DNA of 64,000 bases from Paenibacillus sp. E222 (lineage in GTDB: Bacteria > Bacillota > Bacilli > Paenibacillales > Paenibacillaceae): NCBI RefSeq assembly GCF_013401555.1, contig NZ_CP058552.1, positions 5,890,001 through 5,954,000 on the forward strand, in the 5' to 3' direction. Positions 45,261 to 52,579 of this stretch are shown here, piece after piece. The notes below the pieces were generated by a model. It did not search any database and was not told the origin of the DNA. It saw only the letters and a list, made by a program, of their open reading frames with translations. Each line of letters starts with the position of its first letter. Position 1 is the stretch's first letter. Both the position numbers and the translations under genes were made by a program.

Positions 45261-45827
45261 TTACTGCTCTAATTTCTTTAATTCAATTTTTTGTTTTAGG
45301 TTTTTTGAGAACTCTCGTATCGAATTCTCAACATTTCCTGTATATTCTATTTCTGTTGCCATCTCAAAGATCTCTTCTTCTAAAATCTCTTGTAAATCCT
45401 CTATACTACATGTCATTTCTTCTCCTAAAAATTCTTTTATAACTGCTTTTTGTTGGCTTTCAAAAACCAAAATCCATATCTTTCTACACTTCTCTTCTGC
45501 TCGCTCCATTAATACACGTAAAGAATCTTCGGCTTTATTTACTGATTTGATTGCATTGTTTAATTTCGCATCTTTTACATTGCCTTCTTGAGATATTTCC
45601 ACCCAACTAGCTGGATAAAAACATTCAAGACTTTCATCTAAATTTGAATTCAAATTTGATAATCTTCCCCAATACTCACAAAAGTCTACGTACTCCGCAG
45701 TAATCATCTCAATGGCTTCTATCCAATCTTCTTTTTTATTGAAATCAAATGGTGTGCTTCGATGTTTCATCCCAAGTATTTGATTTAGTTGTTTGATTTT
45801 TGTTTGTTGGTCTTTTGAAATAAACAT
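45261..45827 (-). CDS. hypothetical coiled protein
   Basis: Protein of 188 aa, soluble, high in Glu, Lys and Leu. Long helices are probable over KSVNKAEDSLRVLMERAEEK and LQEILEEEIFEM near the end. No catalytic motif or signal seen, and no family recognised. RBS CGGAGGGA. Stop TAA lies five bases before the sense R'' box of repeat N. Confidence 0.55.
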   Translation of the reverse strand: MFISKDQQTKIKQLNQILGMKHRSTPFDFNKKEDWIEAIEMITAEYVDFCEYWGRLSNLNSNLDESLECFYPASWVEISQEGNVKDAKLNNAIKSVNKAEDSLRVLMERAEEKCRKIWILVFESQQKAVIKEFLGEEMTCSIEDLQEILEEEIFEMATEIEYTGNVENSIREFSKNLKQKIELKKLEQ

Positions 45828-45853
45828 ATGTATCCCTCCGTAAATAAGACTTT

Positions 45854-46032
45854 AGTAATTTGTGTTCAGACGTCCCACTCCCTTAAGCCCGAAGGGTGGA
45901 CGCGATGCGGTTAGGAAGTTGGATGTGTCCGGCCGATTCCACTTCCTGCTGTTGAATTTGTCTCTTTGAATTCACCTCTAGCTTCTGCCGGACCGAGGGC
46001 AAATAGCACGATGCGTGAACATGGTGTTATGT
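45854..46032 (-). repeat. attC-like repeat O
   Basis: Left box decayed (TAGTAATTTGTGTTCAGACG). Arm CACTCCCTTAAGCCCG / GCGGTTAGGAAG, arm TGTCCGGCCG / TGCCGGACCG. Right CGATGCGTGAACATGGTGTT. Sense R'' ACATAAC. Confidence 0.82.
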
Positions 46033-46057
46033 GGAGTCAGTCACTTCGTTGAATTAC

Positions 46058-46594
46058 TTATACATTGATTTTTGAAATCTTTCTTAGAATTATTCTTATA
46101 ACTTCTTCTGTTTCTTTATTATCTGTGTCAATATGTTCTTCAAATTTAATATCTTTAAATGCAATTACACCCGCGTTTGTTTGCTTCTGGTACCAAACAT
46201 CAAATTTATCTCCACGTTTTTCAATTCGTTTTTTGATTGTCTCTTCTGATGCTAAGAGGCAAAAATGAAAAGTATCTCGATCAATACTTCGAAATCCATT
46301 TAATATGTAGTTGAAATTTTTAGACTTATAAATTGTCATTGGAACAATAAGATGTTTCTTATACCGATTCATTAATTCTTGAGCTGTCTGTACTACAAGT
46401 ATTCTCCATAGTTCTATATCCTGAAAATCATCAGTTCGTTCTTCTTCAAAGTAGATGTCTTCTGTTATGATTTTTCTCAACATATATCCAATTTCTTCAG
46501 GATCATAAATCATACTATTAGGTATTAGAGGCTGCAACTTTTGAGAAGTCGAGGTCTTTCCGGATCCAAATGACCCATTAATCATAATAATCAA
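46058..46594 (-). CDS. TmrB-like ATP-binding protein
   Basis: Protein of 178 aa that follows B. subtilis TmrB closely: IIMINGSFGSGKTSTSQKL (Walker A), MIYDPEEIGYMLRKI, DFQDIELWRILVV, HLIVPMTIYKSKNFNYI and FEEHIDTDN. TmrB binds tunicamycin and gives resistance to it. TTG at 46594 is seven bases after AAGGAG. Resistance is inferred from family likeness; other small targets are possible. Confidence 0.85.
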   Translation of the reverse strand: MIIMINGSFGSGKTSTSQKLQPLIPNSMIYDPEEIGYMLRKIITEDIYFEEERTDDFQDIELWRILVVQTAQELMNRYKKHLIVPMTIYKSKNFNYILNGFRSIDRDTFHFCLLASEETIKKRIEKRGDKFDVWYQKQTNAGVIAFKDIKFEEHIDTDNKETEEVIRIILRKISKINV

Positions 46595-46642
46595 GTGATC
46601 ACTCCTTCTGGTTTAGGTTTACATTAAGCACTTGAATGATTT

Positions 46643-46790
46643 CACATAACGTTCCTGTATTCACGACGCGAGCCGACCTTAGATAGCTCTTATCTTAGGT
46701 CGGCTCGTGTGTCGTCCGGGTTATCTCCTATGATTATACATCTGGACGACCAAAGGGCGTAAGCCCCGAAGCGTGAATATAATGTTAGGC
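46643..46790 (-). repeat. attC-like repeat P
   Basis: Left CACATAACGTTCCTGTATTC then ACGACG. Long hairpin CGAGCCGACCTTAGATAGC / CTTATCTTAGGTCGGCTCG. Arm GTCGTCCGGG / TGGACGAC. Right GCGTGAATATAATGTTAGGC. Sense R'' GCCTAAC exact. Confidence 0.9.
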
Positions 46791-46804
46791 GATGCCGCAT
46801 TGAA

Positions 46805-47800
46805 CTACCTACAAAAATCCATTTCAATATAAGGGATATCATTCTTGATATTGTTCAAATAAAATTTCAACGCTTCTTTGTCCCAATCACTCCAGTTGTC
46901 ATAATTATGAAAATTATAACTTCTATAAATCGCTGAAACTACTCCAAACTGCCTAAGATTAATAAAATCAGGTATTAATTTTAACCATGCTTGATCAATT
47001 GTATTTTCTTTTACATACCCATCCATGAAATTATTATAATACCTCTTGGTTATCTCTAACCTTTGTTTTCCATCTATTACCCAAGGGATCGGAATTTCAT
47101 AGAATAAAGGAATAGCAATATCACTAACAAACCAACTGTATTCGGCTTCATCAAAATCAATAAAGACTACATCATCGTCTACGTTCAAATAATTCCCATG
47201 ATTTAAATCTCCATGGATAATCCCATATGAATCAGTATTCTTGGGAAGCCGGCTGAGTTCATTTTTCAGAATTTCGTATTTGTCAATTACATAAGAAAGT
47301 TCCGCGGGTAAATACTTTTTCATATTGATAAGGAACTCTTTTTCATGCCATTTTCTCCTATTTAAATCATCTATTGGATTTAATTTCTTTGAAAGATTAT
47401 GCATTCTTCCTGTATAATTACCAACTATTTGATAGAATAAATTGCTTTCTTCAGCAATTCTAGCCTTTCGTCCACTAGAAAACTCAAAAGAAGTTGCATA
47501 AAATTCCCCATTATCTATTTTCTCTACAAATTCCCCATCAATAGAGTTCACAGCTTTTGAAACAGATACATTATTTTTAGACAAGTAATTAATAAAATCA
47601 ATTTCAGATAAAATCTCTTCTTCACTTCGATGTGATTTATGTGTTACCCGGAGAACAACACTTGTTTCATTTGACTTCCCAAAATAAACAAAGTTTTGGA
47701 ACCCTTCTAAGTCTTTAAGACTTGATTCAACAATATTAAACTTTTGAGCCGCCTCATTAAGCACTTTCCAGGTAAAAAGCTCTTTAACATGCTTTTCCAT
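46805..47800 (-). CDS. aminoglycoside/homoserine-kinase-like phosphotransferase
   Basis: About 331 aa of APH/HSK2-like fold: FQNFVYFGKSNETSVVLRVT (N-lobe), GIIHGDLNHGNYL (HGDxxxxN) and VVFIDFDEAEYSWFVSDIAI (metal Asp). ATG at 47800 after AAAGGAAG; the frame upstream to 47890 is repeat Q. HSK2-like members act on small alcohols, some on antibiotics. Stop TAG lies in the shared TTTGTAGGTAGTTC segment before repeat P. Confidence 0.85.
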   Translation of the reverse strand: MEKHVKELFTWKVLNEAAQKFNIVESSLKDLEGFQNFVYFGKSNETSVVLRVTHKSHRSEEEILSEIDFINYLSKNNVSVSKAVNSIDGEFVEKIDNGEFYATSFEFSSGRKARIAEESNLFYQIVGNYTGRMHNLSKKLNPIDDLNRRKWHEKEFLINMKKYLPAELSYVIDKYEILKNELSRLPKNTDSYGIIHGDLNHGNYLNVDDDVVFIDFDEAEYSWFVSDIAIPLFYEIPIPWVIDGKQRLEITKRYYNNFMDGYVKENTIDQAWLKLIPDFINLRQFGVVSAIYRSYNFHNYDNWSDWDKEALKFYLNNIKNDIPYIEMDFCR

Positions 47801-47829
47801 AAAGTTTCTTCCTTTCTCTTCGCAATTTC

Positions 47830-47925
47830 GCCTAACGTTTCTGTATTCACGACCCGACGTACGTCGGGTGTCCTGCGAATGCCGGGCCAAGGGCGTATGC
47901 CCGCAGCGTGAATATTATGTTAGCT
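47830..47925 (-). repeat. attC-like repeat Q
   Basis: Left GCCTAACGTTTCTGTATTCA then CGAC. A single CCCGACG/CGTCGGG hairpin. Right GCAGCGTGAATATTATGTTA. 96 bp. Sense R' GTTAGGC exact, R'' AGCTAAC. Newest-looking copy, with both outer stems intact. Confidence 0.9.
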
Positions 47926-47930
47926 GTAGT

Positions 47931-48869
47931 TCAAGACTTCATTGTAATACTAATAGTTCCTTCAGGCTCATTAATTCTATGGTAAACAAATTTTACTGGT
48001 TTACAGTATTTAAGACTATGATTGTTTGCAAGCAATCTACACTCTTCACATGCTTCATCTGTATCGGATATTTCCCATATTTCATGGAGTTCTTGTAAAA
48101 TAGTAATGGGTATATGCCTACCATCAGTAATTTCCCTTCCACAAAGTGTTTCAAAATGGTACTCAATTAGTATTGTCTTTTCCAACATTATCTTTTTGAT
48201 TTGTTGATTGATTTTATTAAGAAATCTATGTAATTTAATAAAGTCTATAATTAAATACCTCAATTCCTTTATAGGGTGATCTGGCAATATGAAACCATCA
48301 TCAGGCTGTAACATGCCATTATCACCATAGTAATGAAAAATTAGTTTGCCGTGTGGATCGCCATTATGTGCAAAAGTATTACGCAAATAATTTCTTACAT
48401 ACTGATGAAACGCTCCATTACAATATTTCTTTAACTCTTTAGCCAATCTTCTTTGATAAGGTTCTCGAGAACTTCTCATGGATCTTATAACATCCCAAAT
48501 AGAAAGTTCATCACGCTTAAGACCTAGAGCATATGTTTCATTCAACAATTTCGCATACATATCCCAAAGAACCAATTGTCTATATACTGCATTCTCTAAA
48601 TGGAATGAATAACTATCCCTATTATCAGTTTCTTCAATCGGTATTTTTATCTCTTGGGCAAATTCAATTGCATTAATTAAACAATATTCGTAATGCCTAA
48701 TGAGTTTGTTCACTCTAATGACCCAGTTCAGTCCGTTCCTTACAATAAAAAGGTCTGGTGACATCATCAATATTTGCTCTTCTTTGTACAATCTATGCTC
48801 TTGAATTAAAGTGAATTTATTAATTTTTTTTAACATCAACTGATAATATTTTTGGTCTCCACCCTTCAT
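47931..48869 (-). CDS. HEPN-domain protein, Cthe_2314-like
   Basis: Protein of 312 aa, helical, with HEPN signature RNTFAH (Arg163-His168, the R-x4-H of HEPN RNases) in YVRNYLRNTFAHNGD. C-terminal part DEACEECRLLANNHSLKYC contains three Cys and a His, possibly a zinc site. HEPN RNases act in toxin and defence systems; this resembles the Cthe_2314 group. ATG at 48869 after GAGGGAT. It is the first unit of the array. Confidence 0.72.
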   Translation of the reverse strand: MKGGDQKYYQLMLKKINKFTLIQEHRLYKEEQILMMSPDLFIVRNGLNWVIRVNKLIRHYEYCLINAIEFAQEIKIPIEETDNRDSYSFHLENAVYRQLVLWDMYAKLLNETYALGLKRDELSIWDVIRSMRSSREPYQRRLAKELKKYCNGAFHQYVRNYLRNTFAHNGDPHGKLIFHYYGDNGMLQPDDGFILPDHPIKELRYLIIDFIKLHRFLNKINQQIKKIMLEKTILIEYHFETLCGREITDGRHIPITILQELHEIWEISDTDEACEECRLLANNHSLKYCKPVKFVYHRINEPEGTISITMKS

Positions 48870-48901
48870 TATTCATCCCTCATTCCATATTTCTTGAATT
48901 T

Positions 48902-48909
48902 CAGCTAAC
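48902..48909 (-). other. array boundary half-site (attI-like position)
   Basis: CAGCTAAC on the plus strand reads GTTAGCTG in gene sense, followed by AAATT as at the R' ends of other repeats, and then the first gene. No ATTCACG partner lies to its right; the flank GTGTTTACGAAGTACATAAA is unrelated. This is where new units would enter. The 48910-49014 stretch holds no gene. Confidence 0.6.
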
Positions 48910-49014
48910 ATCTAATTTATGTACTTCGTAAACACCACACATTTAAGTCAATTTCTGAACTACATACATAATAAACCATATTGTTCCATTTGCGAAGGTA
49001 CTACAACAAACAAA

Positions 49015-49039
49015 AGAGCAGCCTGCACCAGGCCACTCT
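49015..49039 (-). terminator. intrinsic terminator before the array
   Basis: AGAG-CA-GCCTG-CAC-CAGGC-CA-CTCT hairpin followed by TTTTGTTTG on the minus strand. It closes the sugar-metabolism operon, so that transcript should not enter the array. Confidence 0.88.
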
Positions 49040-49077
49040 CCCCTTACATATTCTATTACTATCTTAAATAAAACCCT

Positions 49078-50175
49078 TTACTTCGCACCACTACTCCATA
49101 CCACTCTCTCACTCATTGCCTTATGCTGCGCAATCAAGCAGAGTTCCGCCGCTTTGAACGCATGTTCCTGTGTCATTGCAATCTCTGTTCGATCCAGACA
49201 GTCCCGGATCAGTTCACCGAAGAATGGATAACCGACCTGTCCTTTGACGCTATAACGGTATTCCCCTTCATGGTTAACCAGGTACACCTGATCGCCTTCA
49301 GACTCTCTGGCCACGTCGATATACTTGCGCAGCTCAATGTATCCGTCCGTTCCCAAAATAACCGTTCGCCCATCGCCCCAGGTACCCAGACCATCCGGTG
49401 TAAACCAGTCTACCCGGAAGTAACCGGAAGCCCCGTTGTTGCCGATGAGTGATGTTTCGCCAAAGTCCTCCAGTTCCGGGAATTGTGGATGATTGAAGTT
49501 ATTCACCCGACTGAACGCCACTTCTGCATCCGTACACGAAGCAAAGGTCAGAAACTGCTCGATCTGATGACTTCCAATATCACAAAGGATGCCGCCATAC
49601 TTTTCATGCTGGAAGAACCATTCAGGCCGACCACCCGCATTCAATCGATGCGGCCCCGTTCCCATAACCTGAACAACCTTGCCGATGGCTCCCTGTTCGA
49701 TCAGTTGTCCGGCATAGATCGCACTTTCTACGTGCAGACGCTCACTATAGTAGACCATGTACTTTTTCCCAGTGCGTTTAACCTCTTCACGCGCAAGGGC
49801 CAGTTGATCCAGTGTAGTAAAAGGGGCTTTGTCCGTAAAATAGTCTTTACCTGCGGCCATGACTCTCATGCCGAGTGGCGCACGTTCCGATGGTATGGCT
49901 GCTCCGGCTACGAGCTGCACTTCGTCATCGGCAAGTACATCCGCTTCAGATGCCGCAATCTGTGCCTGCGGGAACTGTTTCCGAAAAGCCTCGACTTTAG
50001 CTGGATCAGGATCGTATACCCATTTGAGTGTTGCCCCAGCCTCCACCAGCCCGCCAACCATACCGTAGATATGTCCATGGTCCAACGCCACAGCAGCAAT
50101 AACAAATTCACCTGGACCGCATACGACCTCTTTTTTCAGACTCTTTGGTGCATAAAACATGCCGTCTTTAGCCAT
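49078..50175 (-). CDS. Gfo/Idh/MocA family oxidoreductase
   Basis: NAD(P)-dependent sugar or polyol dehydrogenase-type protein of 365 aa. Rossmann half VIAAVALDHGHIYGMVGGLVEAGATLKWVYD, the sugar-site Lys in YFTDKAPFTTL and a later GGILCDIGSHQIEQFL. Instead of GxGxxG it has ALDHGHIYGM, as in the branch with unusual dinucleotide loops. RBS GGAGAAGG. Likely one pathway with the two genes upstream (50265, 51434). Substrate unknown. Confidence 0.86.
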   Translation of the reverse strand: MAKDGMFYAPKSLKKEVVCGPGEFVIAAVALDHGHIYGMVGGLVEAGATLKWVYDPDPAKVEAFRKQFPQAQIAASEADVLADDEVQLVAGAAIPSERAPLGMRVMAAGKDYFTDKAPFTTLDQLALAREEVKRTGKKYMVYYSERLHVESAIYAGQLIEQGAIGKVVQVMGTGPHRLNAGGRPEWFFQHEKYGGILCDIGSHQIEQFLTFASCTDAEVAFSRVNNFNHPQFPELEDFGETSLIGNNGASGYFRVDWFTPDGLGTWGDGRTVILGTDGYIELRKYIDVARESEGDQVYLVNHEGEYRYSVKGQVGYPFFGELIRDCLDRTEIAMTQEHAFKAAELCLIAQHKAMSERVVWSSGAK

Positions 50176-50264
50176 ACCTTCTCCACCTTTTCAATTGGAT
50201 TTTCCGTTTATCGGTTCCGTTATCCTGTACACGCCTTGAGTTCAGCTTGGTGTACAAGTTCCAC

Positions 50265-51437
50265 TTACTTAAATGTCTTTGACAGATCAGCAGGTTGACT
50301 GCTGCTGCCTGCCTTGTCTTTCTTTGTATTTGAACTGGCAATCCGCTGCTGCAAATGCGCATAGAACAAATCCTCATCGATCGGCAGATCCACCCAGTTA
50401 TCGGTCCAGGTTGACAGCAACATGGCATTGGACAAGGTTAACCCATGGATACCCTCTTCTCCAGGAGCAATGAGCGGGGTCCCGTTCAGGATGGCATCGA
50501 TCCAGTTGCGAATCAGGCCAGGATGTCCGGTTTCCACACCCGTAATTGGCACCTCGCATTTCCAGCATTCCGGCTGTCCGAATCCTCCGGTAAATCTTTG
50601 ATTGAATTCAGGTTCGGGTTCACGAAGACGCCAGAAAGTCAACTGACCATCTTCAATGACAATTTTGCCGCGATCCCCATTGACCTCGAACCGGTTGGTG
50701 CCTGGTGCTTCACCTGTCGTGGTCACAAATACACCCGTTGCTCCATTTTCATACTCGACATATGCCGTTACATCATCTTCTACTTCAATGTTCCGGTATT
50801 TGCCGAATGAACAGAAAGCACGCATACGCACCGGCATCATACCGATGGTCCATTGCCACAGGTCCAGTTGATGAGGGTCCTGGTTGATCAGGACACCGCC
50901 CCCTTCACCAGCCCATGTTGCCCGCCAGCCGCCTGAATCATAATAGCTCTGAGAGCGATACCAGTTCGTAATAATCCAGTTGGTGCGACGTACCTCACCC
51001 AGTTCTCCCGAGGCAATCAGATCTTTGAGTTTGATATATAAAGGGTTGGTTCGCTGGTTATACATCATGGAAAATACTTTGCCGCTTGCAGCAGCCGCTT
51101 CATTCATTTTGCGTACCTGTTTGGTGTACACTCCGGCAGGTTTCTCAATCATGACATGCAGGCCATACTGAAAAGCCTGAATGGCTTTTTCGGGATGGTC
51201 ATAATGCGGGGTTGCAATAATTACCGCATCAATCGTCCCTGATGACATCATCTGCTCCGCATCCTGCCAATAGGTGACTGAAGCCGGAAGGTTGCTGGAT
51301 ACCCAGCTCTCCATTTCTTGTCTCACATCACACACAGCCACCAGTTCTGCACCAGGTACTTCTCCTGCTACCAACGTTCTGGCATGGGCTGCACCCATAT
51401 TCCCAATTCCAATAACGGCTACTCGAACCAAACTCAT
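50265..51437 (-). CDS. Gfo/Idh/MocA family oxidoreductase
   Basis: Protein of 390 aa: VAVIGIGNMGAAHARTLV (nucleotide fold), MIEKPAGVYTKQVRKM (EKP catalytic Lys) and GGGVLINQDPHQLDLWQW (substrate side). It starts 4 bp inside the isomerase gene (ATGA overlap), which implies translational coupling. Probably acts with 49078 and 51434 in catabolism of a sugar derivative such as an inositol or uronic type. Substrate unknown. Confidence 0.88.
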   Translation of the reverse strand: MSLVRVAVIGIGNMGAAHARTLVAGEVPGAELVAVCDVRQEMESWVSSNLPASVTYWQDAEQMMSSGTIDAVIIATPHYDHPEKAIQAFQYGLHVMIEKPAGVYTKQVRKMNEAAAASGKVFSMMYNQRTNPLYIKLKDLIASGELGEVRRTNWIITNWYRSQSYYDSGGWRATWAGEGGGVLINQDPHQLDLWQWTIGMMPVRMRAFCSFGKYRNIEVEDDVTAYVEYENGATGVFVTTTGEAPGTNRFEVNGDRGKIVIEDGQLTFWRLREPEPEFNQRFTGGFGQPECWKCEVPITGVETGHPGLIRNWIDAILNGTPLIAPGEEGIHGLTLSNAMLLSTWTDNWVDLPIDEDLFYAHLQQRIASSNTKKDKAGSSSQPADLSKTFK

Positions 51438-52354
51438 ACCTGTACCTCCTCGTCCACACGACGTTCAATTTCGGCAAAAACATCTGCAAAATGCTGTAAC
51501 ATCGCCTTCGATTCCAAGACTCCGCTAAAATCCTCAATCCCGTAATATCCATCATATCCAACGGATTTGAGGTCACGGAATACTTGCAACCAGTTCACCA
51601 CACCCTCGGTTAAGGGGGCCCACTGACAATGCCAGTTTGATGTTAGCGAAATTTCTGTATTTTGTTCATTCACACTGGAATTCGAATTCATGTTTGATGC
51701 ATCCTTGAACCAAGCTGCATTCTTCACATGCACATGTGCCAGATAAGGTCCCAGTAATTCCAGTCCCATACGATGGTTCTCATATCCTTCATGGACCATG
51801 TTACCTGGATCATACAATACCCCTACATGCTGTGAATCCAGAGATTGCACGAGCCGATAAGCCAGTGATGCAGTGGGGGCAATCGTTTGGTGATGGGTCT
51901 CTACTACAGCTTTTACCTTATACTGTTGGGCCATCTCTTGAACCTCATTCAGATAATGCACAGCTTGCTTGTATAATTCAGGATAGCTGGTTTTGCGATC
52001 ATAACCGGGAACCCCAACACGCATCATGGATGCTCCCAAGGCTTGTGCCGTTTGAAATGCTTGCTCTGTAGCAAGCAGATCTCCGCAGCTCAGATAAGGC
52101 ACCAATGCAATCGATTGTCTGCCATGCTTTTTTGCCACTTCACGGAATGCAGGTACCTGTTCCTCCCACTGGTCTGGATCTATCGAGCAACGATTATGTC
52201 TCCAATAAGAAGGTTCTTCGGACAAAGCATCCGCCGGTATTCCACGATATCTCCATTCGATCCCTTCAATACCGGCTGCGGCTGCAGCAGAAGCCAATTC
52301 TTCTGCGGTCAAGTCCGGTGTGGCTACAGTGAATACAGACAATTTCATCAACAT
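51434..52354 (-). CDS. sugar phosphate isomerase/epimerase (xylose-isomerase-like TIM barrel)
   Basis: Protein of 306 aa: AAAAAGIEGIEWRYRG at the start, VKAVVETHHQTIAPT and LYDPGNMVHEGYEN (metal-binding Glu/His/Asp), HVHVKNAAW and GYYGIEDFSG, all AP-endonuclease-2-like TIM-barrel marks. First gene of the three-gene operon. Two start codons six bases apart (52354, 52348) after AAGGGG. Isomerisation or epimerisation of a sugar intermediate is likely. Confidence 0.85.
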   Translation of the reverse strand: MLMKLSVFTVATPDLTAEELASAAAAAGIEGIEWRYRGIPADALSEEPSYWRHNRCSIDPDQWEEQVPAFREVAKKHGRQSIALVPYLSCGDLLATEQAFQTAQALGASMMRVGVPGYDRKTSYPELYKQAVHYLNEVQEMAQQYKVKAVVETHHQTIAPTASLAYRLVQSLDSQHVGVLYDPGNMVHEGYENHRMGLELLGPYLAHVHVKNAAWFKDASNMNSNSSVNEQNTEISLTSNWHCQWAPLTEGVVNWLQVFRDLKSVGYDGYYGIEDFSGVLESKAMLQHFADVFAEIERRVDEEVQV

Positions 52355-52365
52355 TCATCCCCTTA

Positions 52366-52401
52366 TGTAAACGTATTCAATTAATTGTTGTAAACGCATT
52401 G
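52366..52401. promoter_or_regulatory. direct-repeat operator candidate
   Basis: TGTAAACGTATTC (52366) and TGTAAACGCATTG (52389) are 23 bp apart directly upstream of the three-gene operon. They resemble half-sites of LacI/AraC-type operators. Binding protein unknown; no regulator gene sits beside it. Confidence 0.5.
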
Positions 52402-52521
52402 TATCATTCATACGAAGGCCTCCATAGGGGGCAACGAGAAGAGATGAATGACAGATAAACAGCAGACCATATTCCCCATTCAGAGATAACTTGCAAGTTC
52501 CTTTTTGAATGCATACATAGC

Positions 52522-52565
52522 AAAAAGCACCCCGAATAACAGAAGATCCTTCTGATTCGAGATGC
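52522..52565 (-). terminator. intrinsic terminator
   Basis: Long hairpin CGAATCAGAAG / CTTCTGTTATTCG (gene sense) with flanking GCATC/GGTGC and TTTTTG. Ends the phosphoesterase gene. Confidence 0.82.
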
Positions 52566-52579
52566 CTAATTTGCAACTT

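Noticed and set aside
34714..47925. Could the repeats be a CRISPR array?
   Set aside because: Units are 95-190 bp, variable, separated by whole genes of 0.4-1.1 kb, and there are no cas genes or uniform spacers.
34714..47925. Could the repeats be MITEs or insertion sequences?
   Set aside because: No transposase, no target-site duplication pattern seen, and all copies share one orientation relative to the genes with fixed placement after stop codons. MITE insertion would not give this order, though it is not formally excluded.
48911..48934. CTAATTTATGTACTTCGTAA as a replication Ter site for the Rtp-like protein
   Set aside because: It shares TATGTACT with the B. subtilis Ter core but the flanking consensus bases do not fit and there is no second half-site.
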